Assembly (NCBI GenBank): GCA_028673005.1
Contig: CM054112.1
Location: forward strand, 186,570,564-186,634,563
DNA: 64,000 bases
Direction of reading: 5' to 3'
DNA from: Tanypteryx hageni
Taxonomy: Eukaryota > Arthropoda > Insecta > Odonata > Petaluridae
Part shown: positions 1 to 12,941 of the stretch, piece by piece
Numbering within the stretch: position 1 is the stretch's first letter
How the letters are laid out: each line of letters starts with the position of its first letter
Position numbers and translations under genes: made by a program
Notes under the pieces: model-generated
Database searches by the model: none
The model's input: the letters and a program-made list of their open reading frames with translations, nothing else
What the model was told of the DNA's origin: nothing

Positions 1-931
1 CCATCCCTCAGTTTGGTGTTATTATTTTCTGTATATTTTGATAACATAGGCCATGGATTCAACCTATTTATTTTCAATGTCGTGTTTCTAGCATCAAAAT
101 GTCCTGTCGAATTCTGTTATTAAATTCTTTTAATTTTTTTAAATACATTAAAATCATCATTGTCAGTATTTATACTGGAAATATTATACGATCAACTGAA
201 ATTTTTATATTCGGAATTTTTAATAAATTGTCAAGAGAATTGATGAGAGCTTGGCTCTCGAAATGCGTATTTAGCGCTTGCTTTATTCTCGCTAAATCCT
301 TTGTCAGTTTACGGTCGTAGTCGACTCTTCAGGACATAGTTTCACTCGCCGTAGTCTCCTCTGTTATTTATATTGTCAAGAGAAGATTAGTTTTTGGGTG
401 TAAGAAGTCCAATGGAAGTAGGAGATTATTTTTGTAATTTATCAGCTTTTCAAATTTTTGTAGGGATGAAATAACATGTTTATGACTGTCATATCAGTAA
501 ACGTTGTAAGTTCTGCATTTGTTTGAATTTTTTTTCGTGAAGCGATGGTGAGTTATCCAAACGGAGACATGACTCCGCGGACGTAGACGGGACGGGAAGT
601 TGACATTTGGCTTGTAGTAGTTGGACGTGCAAAATCGAAGATGCAACCATAAAATTATAATTATTTCCATTTATTTTGATGCTTGATGTTTTAGCTAGGG
701 AGTTCATGTCGTAAACCGGATATGGGAGTATACTCATGTCATCTCAATTTGTACCGAATATCACTTCCTAAGGAATTGCAAAAAAGTGTTCTGTTGTCAT
801 TAATGTTGCAGAGGATATAAGCTTTTTCGGTCAGAAATGTTATTTTTTAAACAACCGATCAGCAATTTCATTCGGTTAGTATTTGTATGAATTCTGATGT
901 AGTTTGCAAACATATAGAAAATGAAAATATA
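1..931. other. Unique AT-rich DNA, no gene seen
   Basis: AT-rich sequence upstream of the pogo element. Open frames here are short, without recognisable domains, and show no protein-like composition. I see no RNA gene or clear repeat. Confidence 0.5.
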
Positions 932-1245
932 TACAGGTGAACCCCGCTTAACGCGAGGGATGCGTTCCTGAGGTCTCCGCGTTAAGTGAAAATCCGCGTT
1001 TGCCGGGGCACCATAACCTTTAGGCGCCTAGGGGGAAATAACTACCCAAATGGTATTTCTGGACCCAAATTCAATGTAAAACATTTCTACAGGGCTTTTA
1101 GAACGTAATTTATTAAACAAACTATAAAATTACCTAGTAAACAGTAAGACAAAAAAGCTTTATAGCGGTAAATGTACATAATTTCAAAATATTTCTCTGA
1201 ACACCTAAGAAGTTTTATTAAAATAAACTGATGTGGGCAATACAT

Positions 1246-1852
1246 GACTTTCTCCATATTTATACGGCAAATTATATGTTGTTAGCTCTGGGATCGTTGT
1301 CAATATTTACTTCCGGTTGACAAGCAAGAAAAGAAAAAGGAGCGTTACTAAGACGTAACCAAGCGTCAATTGTTAACAATAGTCTTCGGTAGGTGGCGTG
1401 GTGGTGGCAGCTAAAAATATAAGATATCTCTTAAACAATGCATTATATGAAAAGATGTATCAAACAAAGGTTGTAGAAAATAAAATTTCCTACAACTTTT
1501 ATTCTAATACATATTTACATTTATCAAATACTAAAGCAAATATTTTAAAATAACGGATAAGTGACAAGAGTAAACACCAACTTCCGATAGACCGATTTTT
1601 ACCAAAAACTAATCAGATCTTTTAACTTTTATAACAATGTTAAATATAAAATTTTGCGTTGACCTGATTAATAGTTTTTGAGTTAGAGCGCCCACAAAAA
1701 TCTATCACATACAGACAGGCTGACAGACATCATCGAGAAAATAGTCAAAACGTGTTCAGGGGACTTGAAAACATGTATTTCCGTTGAAATCTCGAATTAT
1801 ATTTTTTTCATAAAAACAATACTTTCTCTATACTTCGTATATGGAGAAAGTA
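1246..1852. repeat. Nested interspersed repeat, copy 1 (about 610 bp)
   Basis: It begins with ACTTTCTCCATAT and ends with ATATGGAGAAAGT, which are reverse complements. The right end also folds on itself (ACTTTCTCTATACTTCGTATATGGAGAAAGT). A second copy lies at about 15437-16106 with the same internal text, such as AAAAGGAGCGTTACTAAG and TAGGTGGCGTGGTGGTGGCA. No coding capacity is seen. It looks like a non-autonomous MITE. Exact termini and target duplication are uncertain. Confidence 0.6.
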
Positions 1853-1961
1853 AAGAGTTCAGGGTCGACTGCTTCGCTTTTTTCGCTTATGACGTAAAAC
1901 TTGTCGATAGCATTTAAATAGTCCGTAGCAGCCCCGCTTCACGGCACTCACTTGTGTGAAG

Positions 1962-2339
1962 TCATTTTAAGTCATCCCAAAGACTAAGTGCTTTATTAAT
2001 ATTGATTTGTGTAGACACAGGCATAGAGCGCTGATTCAAATCTTCTATCCATTTACATAATAAATTTTCCATTTCCATCATTAATGAACTCCGAGTGCGA
2101 GAAACTTTGGTGGCTGTTAATGGCGTAACACTCTCGCCAGCCTTTAGTAATTTGTCTTTGCTTTTCATAAATGTCCTGACTGTAGACTCCGCCCACCCGT
2201 AATCGCTACCAACTGCTGTAACACCGTTGCCTGCCTCTACTTTTTCAATAAATTTAAATTTCGATTCCAAACTCACTACGTTGAGTGTTTTCTTTTCGCT
2301 ACTTTCATCATTATCATTTATACTTGACCTATTCGACAT
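1962..2339 (-). pseudogene. Tigger-like transposase, N-terminal DNA-binding part only
   Basis: A 125-codon frame with its own ATG at 2339. Residues about 18-60 fit the first helix-turn-helix of CENP-B/Tigger transposases (LESKFKFIEKVEAGNGVTAV followed by STVRTFMKSKDKLL). Residues about 85-120 resemble the start of the second CENP-B-type domain (LLCKWIEDLNQRSMPVS). Full Tigger transposases are around 450-600 residues, with a DDE domain after these two domains. Here the frame stops just after the second domain begins, so it is truncated. It lies in reverse orientation inside TA-flanked pogo ends, which supports the assignment. Confidence 0.75.
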
Positions 2340-2920
2340 TACAAAATTTAACAGAGGGTTATAGAAGAAATTTAAGTTATAAATAACTCAGCACACAGAG
2401 ATAGTGAAATAGGTCTGCGTTAAGGCTACAACTGACAAGAGTCGAACATTTCGACCGCTAAAACCCAAGCCGCAGTAGATCCTGAGACATTAGAGGTGGA
2501 ATAGTGGAAAGTAATAGCCAATGGGAAAGAGCAACGATGATCCTCTTGCAGTTCCGCTTATAGATCAAAACCAATAGTAGTGCGTGTTCGGTTTTCTGCA
2601 ATTTATGTATTATTATACATTATATGCATTAAAACATTAAGATCTCTCCGCGCGCACCACATGTTTTTTCATACATATGAAAATATATTTTTTGTGTGTA
2701 GCGTTGTTTTATTATTATTTATAATGATATGTTAATACGGTAAATTAACGTTGTAATAAAGTAATTGTCGAAAATTATAGATTTAAAAAATATAATAGTG
2801 CGAAATTTAAAAAATCATAAGATATTAGCCTGCGGTCGCACTGTGCATAAGATATGTATTTATATATATATTTTTTTAATTTGAATTTGAAATAAAATCC
2901 ACGTTAAGCGGGGCTCACCA

Positions 2921-2921
<1 letters not shown>

Positions 2922-2986
<65 letters not shown>

Positions 2987-3064
2987 CGATACGGAAAAAG
3001 AAAGAAATAATATGATAAAATAATATATATATGTGTGTATGTTGATGTATATATGTATGTATAT

Positions 3065-3108
<44 letters not shown>

Positions 3109-3281
3109 TTACTCTATCCCCATCGCTGAAGAAGGGCATATGCCCGAAAAGCTTACGTGTTCTTCTTGTGTGCGTGTTTTCTGTCTCTTCGACCCCCAGC
3201 AGCCTGCCAACTTGGTAAGTGTCCGCTGGGATTCTTTCAACACCTTGTTGCCACCCTAATCACTACCTTTTCTTTTCCTTA

Positions 3282-3322
<41 letters not shown>
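2922..3322. repeat. Cluster of long TA microsatellites
   Basis: Three long (TA)n runs at about 2922-2985, 3070-3105 and 3286-3322, the first directly after the pogo right end. They are separated by short unique segments. Frames reading alternating Tyr-Ile across these runs are artefacts. Confidence 0.9.
3126..3149 (+). other. CTGAAGA-hairpin-GAAA motif, copy 1
   Basis: The sequence CTGAAGA is followed by the small hairpin AGGGCATATGCCC and then GAAA. CUGANGA-stem-GAAA is the conserved core pattern of hammerhead ribozymes, which are known from Penelope-like and other retroelements. Related motifs occur at 30157-30184 and 33936-33962. Stem I and the cleavage triplet are not convincing here, so this is at best a degenerate relative. 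Confidence 0.3.
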
Positions 3323-3325
<3 letters not shown>

Positions 3326-3329
3326 AGAA

Positions 3330-4148
3330 ATTAACTCAATTTCATTAATTTGTAGGAACATTTTTCGTTATAACGTTAAAAGTAACGAAAAACGAAATAA
3401 AAATTTGAATGTAACGAAACGATTTTTTTTCGTTTGACATCACTGCATAATTCAATACTGTCTAATAAATGGGTTATAACTAGGAAATTTAGGCGTAGAT
3501 ACCACTATTTTTTATATCCCGTTCAAAACTACGTATTAATGAAGTATCCCATGCTGAAATATTTGTACATTGCCTATATAGAATATTCGATGAAGATTGA
3601 TAAAATTCACGTTACATTTAAACGTACATTAACTTGAACCAAATTATAAGGGGATATTACAGCATTGTTTTTCAAAACCCACATTCATTTTAAGTTTGTT
3701 TTGTTCTTCTGTAGAAGACGCAAATAACTACGGCGAAGAGCAAAATGGCACGAGTATACAAATACTAAGCAGGGTCGTAGATGAGAAGCTTTGCGTCCGG
3801 GGCAAGGCCGAAAAACACCGCCACCAAGATGTCAGAATTATAAAAATATTATTCTTAACTCAATTGTTTACGGAATAATGAACACATGTATTATCACGCA
3901 TAAATAATTTAAATCTGAAATTTTTCCGAAATATTTATAATAAAAAACTTTCCTGTTGCCGCCCCTTCGGTTCAGCTCCCCACTCGTCCCTATCTTTCTA
4001 CGGTACTGTATATACATTCATGAGCATTTATTAAAACAGGAACGCCTTTTTTTACTTGTTTTATTTTTATACGTCCTGCTGATTCACCTCTTGCCTACCC
4101 GCAATGGATATCTAAGAGATAGTGCATTGAACAGCTGGATTGCAAGGG
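3330..4148. other. Unique AT-rich DNA, no gene seen
   Basis: No recognisable coding region, RNA gene or transposon end. The short frame at 3696-3878 has no identifiable features. Confidence 0.4.
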
Positions 4149-4402
4149 AGGAGAGAAACTTGGTGCCGCGTTTAGCCTGCTCTTAACGAAGAGCACCAAG
4201 GGAGCCAACGGCTTAACGTTCCTTCCGAAAGACGGAGTGTTGATTTGAGTGCGATCCTCATTTCTCGTCCTCCTCTCCTTAGTTCCAACACGCACAAAAA
4301 GGGGGCCGGGCGCCCTCGGAAAAAAATCCTACAGGATTCGAACCGGGTGTCGCTTTTTAGAAGATCGTGGCGGGGCCAACATTCAAACCACCGCCTCCCC
4401 AC
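4149..4402 (-). mobile_element. tRNA-derived SINE, copy 1
   Basis: On the reverse strand the head contains GGTTCGAATCCTG, a good RNA polymerase III B box. The body and tail read GGAACGTTAAGCCGTTGGCT and CTTGGTGCTCTTCGTTAAGA, then GTTTCTCTCCTCC. The same order of blocks is found at 31151-31386, which defines a SINE family with a tRNA-like head. The A-box region is weaker than in copy 2, so this copy is more diverged. It has no protein; frames across it are incidental. Confidence 0.75.
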
Positions 4403-5180
4403 CTTTTTTTACTCAGCGAGTGGGCATGCTCGAATGTTAATGGCGCGCTGCCCGTGATTGGCGTGGCGTAAGGAGGTCGTGAGAGGTGAAAGGATAGCCG
4501 ACCGCTGCCGTTCCTACAAAGCGCTGCAATTACTCCTACCGTTTCACTCGGATATTTAGGAGTCCATCAGCCAAACGTCTATTCGGTTGCATGCCGCCAG
4601 GTGCGAAATCTCTCTTCCGCCGCGGATCGATTTCACTCTCGCAATCCAATCGATGTTAAAAGAAAAACATCTCACCGTTTTCCGCCATCGCACAATCTAA
4701 ACTCCCCCATCCCCATTTTCTCTCGCCTCCTTCCTTCCTCCTACCCCTTCCACCCTCCGAAAAGGTGTGGGAAAAGAAACTGTGCAAAAGGAGCGTTTCT
4801 CGGAGGTTGGTCGGTTGGGCAAGTGTGGCTTATCTAAAGCGGCGCATCAAAGCCAATGAAATTGCGGTTGACAGGCGAAGCCCGTTATGCGGAAGCGAAG
4901 CGACTCGGAGATTTCGAACCGTCGTGTAGATGAAACTGGCCGATATTCCGCGGCCGGCGACCAATTAGGGAAACAATTAAGCCCACGGACGACGACGACG
5001 GAGAACGCGTAAATTTAAGCTTTAAAAAGCTACGAAGGGGCTTAAAACCCGAGAAGGCGCGAGAAATTTTACGACTCTTGTGGTCACGCGCCGCACCCGA
5101 GCCGCCCAAGCTTTATATCGAAATATTTGTTGGCTCTTTGACTTTTTACGATTTTGTTCCAATTAAAATCTTAGAAACTG
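4403..5180. other. Unique CpG-richer DNA, no gene seen
   Basis: The base composition is more balanced and CpG-richer than the flanks. I cannot identify an exon, transposon end or RNA gene. It could be conserved non-coding DNA, but that cannot be judged from one genome. Confidence 0.35.
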
Positions 5181-5234
5181 GCGAATTTTTTATTTAACAT
5201 ATCACTAGTGCATTGCCCGTCATATGACGGATAA

Positions 5235-5555
5235 ATAATAATATTTCCTCCATCTCGCCGTCCTTTCCCTCCATCTGTCTCCCTCCCTTCTACTCCCTCT
5301 CTCCCTCCCTTCTCCTCTCTCTCCCTCCCTTCTCCTCTCTCTCCCTCTCTCTCTTTTCTTCCACCTCCTCCCTCTCTCATTCCCTCCTGTCACATTCCAT
5401 AGCTCTCCCTCTTTTTCTCGGTCTCCTTCTTTATCTCTTTCATCCCGTCCTTTTCTAATTCTATACCTCTCTTACTCTCCATCTATCTTCCATTCTGTAT
5501 CCCTTCCTTCCCATCTCTCTCCCCACACCCCCCTCTCTCTTACTCTACATCTACG
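5235..5555. repeat. CT-rich (polypyrimidine) low-complexity tract
   Basis: Irregular CTCCCT/CTCTCT repeats. The reverse-strand frame over it is almost entirely Arg, Glu and Gly and is not a gene. Confidence 0.85.
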
Positions 5556-5570
5556 AGTATATAGTCGTTA

Positions 5571-6866
5571 CGAGCGAAGTAGAGGGTGGGGGAGGAATGA
5601 AACTGAAGGGAGAGTGAGAGGTACCAACATAAGCGCTATATAATTTCCTCCTTTAAAAATACCTAAAATTAAGGTTAGGTCAAATTTGGTAGGGACGCTT
5701 TACTTACTCCTTAAAAGGTAATGAAAAGAAAAAATATTGAATTAAGTCCTGTATTCGACTCGAGCTCTTTTATATTTCCCATAAGATACCACGTAAAAAC
5801 ACATTTTTCGGCGTGCAGGCTATTATTCTTTTGCAAGTTAAAATTATACAAAATTGTCCTACTCTCATCGGACTGTAAATATGTTTAAGTTAAGTAAACA
5901 AGGTTTAATATTCTTATAATCAATGATCATATTCGACTAGTAATCGCTCAAATTTAATTTTAAAACAAAATATTTTGTGAAAAATTTGACTGGTGGTGGT
6001 TGCTATGCATGAGATTTTAGTTATTAAATTTTAGCCAAATGTCCCGCATCGAACTAAGCACTGCTTAGTAGTATTATTCATAACATAATTTATACTCATT
6101 TTATGATATTTTACTTATTTACGTCTAAAATCTTCGATTTAGTAAATTTAACTACGGAGTTTGAGTGTTTAAGTAATAAAGATCAATGAATGAAATGCAC
6201 ACGTGAGTTTAACTCAATTAAAATAATTTTAATTAGTTTTTAGATATTAGTTTTTTTAAACGTTAGCGAGGTCACTGATCAATAGATTCACTAGTTAATT
6301 TTAGATTGCGAGTAAAAAAAACGGGGATCAAGCTTTACCGCATGCTGTAAAAGCGTGAACTTATAGAACCAGTCGAATTATCTCATTTCAAAGCGATATG
6401 GTGATCCATAGAAAACGGCATTAATATTTTCATCATATTTTATTATTAGTATTAGTGCCTTGATTGAATCACTTGAATTATATCTGGTCCGAAACTATCA
6501 TATTTTGCGCAAATGAGACATTTTTCATTTTACATCTCCTCATGGTCTATTTAATCCTCTTACAAAAACGTCTAGCAGACCCTGTTCCTATTTCTTCCAA
6601 AGAAGAAAATGTGAAATGCCGAGAAAGTCATGAAACATAGACCAACAACAATGAAAACAATCATTTTCTTAGTCGTTTAATATTTTCTGTTTCCTGGACA
6701 CTATTTGAAAGGAATAGCGGGAAGGACAGTACGTGTTGTAATTCGGAAAGGCAATGTCGATTTGAAATTTCCCTCCTAAAACGCTTAAACTAATTCGAAG
6801 CGCTTGTGTTGGTACCTCTCACTCTCCCTTCAGTTTCATTCCTCCCCATCCTCTCTACTTCGCTCG
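5571..6866. mobile_element. Non-autonomous TIR element with about 67-bp inverted ends
   Basis: Positions 5571-5637 and 6799-6866 are near-identical inverted repeats. Both contain GGAATGAAACTGAAGGGAGA and GAGTGAGAGGTACCAACA, and both start CGAGCGAAGTAGAG from the outside. The 1.3 kb between and including them is AT-rich and has no coding frame. Long inverted ends around a non-coding core fit a MITE or foldback element. No clear target duplication is visible, so the superfamily is open. Confidence 0.65.
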
Positions 6867-7147
6867 TTTGCTGGATCCGTTGATATGCATCGTAGATTTC
6901 GTTTAAAAACGCCGATAATCAGCATTTTTACCGCAATGCAATGATGTAACTTTCAATCGCCTTATTTGCAAAAGGTATTGCAATTTTGCAATGACAGATC
7001 GGTAATTTCACCACCCGCTGTGAGGGTAGACTACACCGAGCAAGGGTCCGGGAATCGTGTCGGAGCGAGAGACGCTAATCCTCTCTAATAAGGGTCGAAC
7101 GCGAAGAGCATGTAGTCTTCCCAGACATGGCCCCACATCTGCTACAT

Positions 7148-8116
7148 CAGGGGTGGCCAACCTGCGGCACGCGTGCCACTAGTGGCACGCGAAGCTCTTG
7201 TCAGTGGCACGCCTCTCGATTTGGAAAAAATAACATTAAAATATCATGAAAGTGATTTTCAAAATAGCAATACTAAATAATGAAATAACAAGATTGGAAA
7301 GGTGTACTCCATGTCGGAGTACACAGTTTCCAAATGCGTTCTTTGAGATTTCACAATGTTCTCAATATTTTTCGCTCAGATGGGTATTTAACGACAAACT
7401 AGCGAGGTACGTTGTAAAATACATGTAAGTCCTTATGTAAAGTTGTTATTATTGTCCGATTTTAACCAAAATTGGAATCGGTTGACCCGTTTTATCAAAA
7501 TTCCACAATACCAAATTTAATCAAAATACGTCAGGCGGTTCCCGAGTTGAAACAAAGGAACATTGTAAACTACATGTAGGTCCTCATGTAAAGTGGTCGT
7601 AATTTTTGACCGATTTTAACCAAAATTAAAATCGGGCGACCAATTTTAGCAAAACTCCCCAATACCAAATTTAATCAAAATACGTCTAGCGGTTCTTGAG
7701 TTTTAACATGCGGACGGACGGACGAAAACGACCTCCCCTATATGTGCTCACTTCGTGCACTTCTTGCAAAGGACGCATAACAATATGTATTTAATTCTTT
7801 ACGTAGCTGGCAAAAATGTTAGATAGCACCAGGACCGGATCAAAAAACTTCCCAAGGGGGCGGCGATTTTCCCCAAGGGGGCGATCCTGATAATATTTAA
7901 TAATTACAAGTAAAGTAACTCTTATAAAATTTAATTATGATATAATTTCAAAAGTGAACATAAGTTCAACGCCAAATACTTAAATATAAAGTTATGCTGC
8001 CAAGAAAAATCAAGATGTGGAGTACGTTTTAAGATCCTTGGATCCACACCTGGGTGGCACGCGACACATTTCGACATAATATGTGGCACATTACAGAAAA
8101 AGGTTGGCCACCTCTG
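7148..8116. mobile_element. Non-autonomous hAT element with perfect 8-bp target duplication
   Basis: The ends are CAGGGGTGGCCAACCT on the left and, as reverse complement, CAGAGGTGGCCAACCT on the right. The flanks TGCTACAT at 7140-7147 and 8117-8124 are identical 8-mers, the hallmark of hAT insertion. The 969-bp body has no transposase. It contains a tandem duplication of about 150 bp (roughly 7407-7560 and 7561-7706) with GACCGATTTTAACCAAAAT-type text in both units. It lies between unique sequences and has no gene neighbour. Confidence 0.85.
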
Positions 8117-8124
8117 TGCTACAT

Positions 8125-9476
8125 GAACCTTTAATTTTTATATCTGACAATGAATCAAACATTCCTGCGAAATTTCAACCTTCAGGGAAGTTTGTTAAAA
8201 ACGCGTTAAAACGCCATTGATGACGTCAGCGTTACACACAATCCCCGGTTTGGTCACCTCTACTATCTTATACTATATGTACACTATACACTATAATAAT
8301 GTACTATAACAAATCTGAAGATATCAAACAAAATGTTGCCGGCAAATAGTAAACTACAGCCAGACTGATGGAAAAGGGAGGAACGGTACTTCTATAAAGT
8401 AAACGCATTAATTAAAAAATGGGGTGACTGTGGGTCAAATCGCGTTACTCCCGCTTTTATTTGCTCTCGAATAAGTAGGAATGAAATAAGCGCGCTTCTT
8501 TTGCTGTCAGGGTCGATTGAATTATGGCTTGCAGACAAAAGATTTGTCTGAGGTCACGTGATACGTCAACTGTGAAACAAATGTAACCAGCGCTTGGCGA
8601 AATAATACCAGTGAGAAAGGCCACTTCGTGACGGCAATTCTGATGTGCTATAATTAAGCGTTTTGAATCCCCTGGATAATCAATTGCAGTGGTGGAAAGT
8701 ATACGACTCGTGTACCGCATACGGCCTATGGACATATATACGTATTGTTCCGTCCGAATTCTTATGGTAGAATATATTCATACTTTGTAGAAAAATTATA
8801 AAAATATGTAAAAAAAATATTAGTGGAATGATATTGTTGTACATTATTTATATTTGTTTGCTTGTTCAAAGAAAAGCATGGGATTCAGTGCAAGGCTTTC
8901 TTTCTAAAAATGCGTTTTAAAATGACTTAAAATTGGGATACGAATTCGGGAAATGAACAGTTGTTTAGCTGAAAGAACGGAGTTCTTAGTTTTTTAAGGC
9001 AGAAGTCAAATACGAACCGAATTAGTGTAAAAATCTGCTTTTAATCGAAAAAAGTGTGAAATATTCCTCTCTTCAACAATGGAAATGTATAGAAATCATG
9101 GCGACGACATTATTGCTTTTCAAGGCACCTTAAATGCTCTTAATTGATAGTAGCTCAATAACTTTGGCCAAAACTAACAAAAGTAGAATACTCCTTTAGC
9201 CAAAACAACTAGAGGGCTGCAAACCTACTACTACCTTCTACTTTTGTTAAATGCTCTTGATGGAAATTAAAGACGTTTTAATGCTTTTAAGGGAAATTAA
9301 TGCCGTCATAATGAATTATAGTGGAACTTAAAATATTTTAAGAATTTTCCTATATTGAAATAACCTGAAAATTCAATTTATAATTTTTGCAATTTTCCAT
9401 AATCCAAAAAACTCAACCTTAAAATATAAGAAAATAAAATATTTAAAAATGTATTTTCAGTATACGCGCTTTTATG
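8125..9476. other. Unique AT-rich DNA, no gene seen
   Basis: No domain-bearing frame, RNA gene or transposon end. The reverse frame at 8457-8735 has no recognisable features. Confidence 0.4.
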
Positions 9477-9634
9477 TGCACTCAAAAGTAGAAAATAAAT
9501 TTTTCTGCCCTCAACTTGAATTAAATTTGGTGTGCAGAATAAAAGTGGGTGGCAATTTTTATCCACTTTAATTCTGCACACCAAATTTAATTCAAGTTGA
9601 GGGCAGAAAAATTTATTTTCCACTTTTGAGTGCA
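9477..9634. repeat. Large near-perfect foldback palindrome
   Basis: Two arms of about 70 bp, from TGCACTCAAAAGTAGAAAAT to its reverse complement ending CTTTTGAGTGCA, with a short spacer around GGGTGGCAATTTTTATC. Only a few mismatches separate the arms, so it is either young or kept similar. There is no coding content. It could be a foldback MITE or the product of an inverted duplication. Confidence 0.8.
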
Positions 9635-12600
9635 GATAAGTGTCTAATGAAAAACATTTTTTTAAATATTTTATTAGTCTATCTCTCGGTTCCTTAATTT
9701 CTGTGATAGTGCGGCCCGCTCATTAATTTTCGATAACGATTTCAACCAGTGTAAGCGTTTGCACTCTTTATCGGTAAAAATAGCAGCCGTAAGATGATTT
9801 CGATATTCCATTTATTTTTATTTTTCCCTTTCGGATATCACAAGAAGGAGAACTTCCCAAATAAGGTCTATAAAATGTTGATATTATTTTAAGCGCTCGG
9901 AATTCTTGAAATGCTTGCTCCAAATACTCACGTGCCTAACCACACAAAAAAATCGTTTAATTATTTATAAAAGAATAGGTCTCAAAAATGATTGCGCGTG
10001 CGTGGAATTCTCCCCCATGCGCGAAATTGCGGCGCATTTCATGCACGGAACGAATGGGAGCGCGGACTTAATTATTAAGTAAAAGTGTTCAGAGGTCAAA
10101 TATTTTCAAAACGCTGGTTCAATACTAACTCACGGAGTTAAAAACTCGCGCACGAAATATCGCTCAAGAAAAGCTTTTAAGACCATTTTTTTCGCCCCTG
10201 GTCTGTTTATACGGGTGAATTCCTCGACCATTTCCCCCGGCGGTCCGATTCGGGAGAATTCCGCAATCGCAAGCCACGTTCCGTACGGAAAAATTATTAC
10301 CGCCGGCGCAATAGCTCGGGGTATAATGACCGAACCCCAGAACCACTACCTCCTCTTTACCTCTACGCCCCCTCCTTTTCTCCGCACTTTTACGTCCTCT
10401 TGTGTCTCTCGTGCATTCTTTCCTTCCGTTTCCCCGCGTTTGTTGAATGTCTCCAACGGGCGTTCACCCTTTAGGCGGAGCCGTCCGTGTATGAGTGAGA
10501 CAGAAAGAGAGGACGGAGAAGAGACTTCATCGAGGGAGAAAAACATTCCCGGGGCACCTCGTGAATCTTAACATCGGAAATTAAAGTCGGGTAATGAACT
10601 GCTTTCCCATACCAAAGCTCAGAAGGCTTAAGAGTTCGCTCTCGTGTTCTGCAATAATTTTGCAATCCTAATTTTTTTTCTACAGAGAAATAGCGTGGTA
10701 TATTTACGACCACTATGTGCATATGCATTTATGCATACGCATGCATGAATGTGTGTAGCTATGTGTATTCATATTTATTGAATTACAGACGTGAAACCAT
10801 TATATTACGCGCGCAAATCTTATAAGAGGATTGGCTCGAGATAACGGTAAAGAGATAAAAGTATCAGGGTTAATCGAGGCAATCAATCGTAAAAAGATAA
10901 TCGATTATCGGGTTCCCAATTTGAGTATCGAATTCATTTCCTTAATGGCTATCGTATCGGCCGATCTGCACGCAAAGGCAAATTAATACACTGTAATCTC
11001 GCTGGCATTTTGGTCACGCATAAGTGAGAGGTAGGTACTTGAATAATGAAGAATCTCTCGCGTAAACGCTAATAATTGCGCGGTGGGATCCGACCGAATA
11101 TTTCAAATGGAATTACTACCCGAAACGGAGGGTATAATTCATAAATTTTTCCGTCAACAATGGGGGTAATTTAGTGAGCAGAAAATAATAACGAAGATAA
11201 GAATTCTCCGTCCATTTCAGCTGCGAATTCTCAAGCATTCATTCTCTCTTATGACCTAAATATCGCTTTCCTGTAAAGTCATCCAACTCGCTGAAGCATC
11301 CCTTCCATAAACTGCTCGCTTCCTCTCGCAGAGGTATATGCGGTTCGAGACCTCCCGAATAAAAGTTTTTCCAAGCTTTACTTCGCAAGCGTCGCGGCGG
11401 AAAAAAAAGTCCTTCGGACGTGACCCACCGCCGCGCGTCGAACCGTTTCACGAATGATGCACGAGCTCAGCTGCGCTCAAGGGTCCCTGAGCGACATCGA
11501 TCGGACTGTTAACCGTCGGAATACAAGCGACCTCTCTCGTCATTTTGAAGAAACTTTTCGGTCTTCCTACCCGTTAATTCTCTAGAATTAGATTTAATTT
11601 GTTATCCGATTGACACTAAATCTTTCGATTGTTACATTTATCGGTTACAATTTGGAAATTTTTAAAATTAATTCTAGATGCCTTCATCTGCAATTCGAGG
11701 GATGGACGAAGACGTTTTTTGTATTAAACTTTATTCTAAATAATATTTATGAGCCAGCGACAAGAAAATATCATTAACAACACTTCGACGTAAGAAATTA
11801 TTGATTTACCTGACTAGTTTCCTGGCGTGAGCTAACGAATATAGAGGGGGTAGATACCGTGCTTTCCAATAAAACCTTGCGGTTTTGAATATTGACATAG
11901 GGATGGGTATCTATGCTGCTTGTCGTTGCAGGCAATAAGCTCACTGTAATAGACATTTATAACTAATTGTTTTTCAGTGATAAATAGAAAGAAAAGCGAT
12001 CAATCGAGACGAAAATGCGAATAAAAACCAGAAAACCCCGTGTTTCTGTAATGTTTGGGTGACTGGAATAAACAAATTGTTAAATTCTCCAAAGGCAGAT
12101 TTTAAGAAAACTACTGCGGCCGTTTTATTTATTTTACTTATTATATCTATTGCCATTGACTTCAAATTTTCCTTCGATAAAGGCTATGCTCATTTTATAC
12201 GCTATTATTTTCTTCGTCACTTTTATAACTTTCGATTTGAAAGGGATCGTAAAGTAGAAACCTTCCAAATTCGAGCGATATTTTATCATCTTTAAAGAAT
12301 GTTCCGCCAGACTATCAGTGTGCAATTTACGGCCCGTGGCCTGCATACGGCCCGCGAGATTATACTATACGACCATGATGAAAACGCGATCCGTGAAATC
12401 CAATGCAAGTGCGTGTCAGTCAAGATAATGGTCGTAAAACCTTGTCTGGAGAAGTTAGACCGCAAAAAACTGTTCTGTTCAGACTCTACTTTCACTTTTA
12501 CGATACCACATAATTTCTTAAGTAACTTCGGACTTCTTGGATGGGCAGCCGAAGCACTCACAGCTATGGATGCGCCTCGCTATATAAAACAAGAACTTAT

Positions 12601-12941
12601 GATGCCTACTTTCCATTTAATCATTTATTGAATACTTATATTGGCTTTAATAGCTTTAAAGTCATCGCGGATATGTAGCTCTTTGTGTTCCCAAATTTCA
12701 TAATTTAGCGTTATAAAATACTACAAATACATTCGAACGGAATATTAAATTGATCACGCGTATTTGTGCGGCAAAAATAACGCGTGTACGTATTAGAATA
12801 TACCGAATCTGAGTCTAACAATAGTTGTTGCTATGGGAACACTCTCGTAATGAGTGATAAAAACTGCAAAATTGCCAGTATTTACGCGAAATTCTAAGGA
12901 ATACTACAATCGATAAGCAAAATTCTACGATAAAAATTAGA
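9635..12941. other. Unique DNA with CpG-richer patches, no gene seen
   Basis: About 3.3 kb with no recognisable exon, RNA gene or complete element. Around 12315-12350 a fragment reading CAGTGTGCAATTTACGGCCCG resembles the end of a hAT MITE, but no partner end or target duplication was found. At 10890-10915 there are overlapping ATCGATTAT-type sites of the kind bound by homeodomain or Cut proteins. This is only suggestive. Confidence 0.3.

Larger units (their letters stand above)
934..2921 (-). mobile_element. pogo/Tigger-type DNA transposon, internally decayed
   Basis: The ends are inverted: CAGGTGAACCCCGCTTAACG on the left, and the reverse complement of the right end reads CTGGTGAGCCCCGCTTAACG. 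Both sides are flanked by TA, the target duplication of the Tc1/mariner/pogo group. CCCCGCTTAACG-type ends are typical of Tigger-like elements. The only coding remnant is the N-terminal transposase piece on the reverse strand (1962-2339). No DDE catalytic region is visible, so this copy cannot move by itself. A second repeat (about 1246-1852) has inserted inside it. The right end abuts a long TA microsatellite. Confidence 0.8.

Noticed and set aside
2915..3437. Tyr-Ile repeat frames
   Set aside because: Translations of TA microsatellites.
10215..10571. 118-codon frame
   Set aside because: Biased Ser/Pro/Arg composition, an overlapping antisense frame and no domain.
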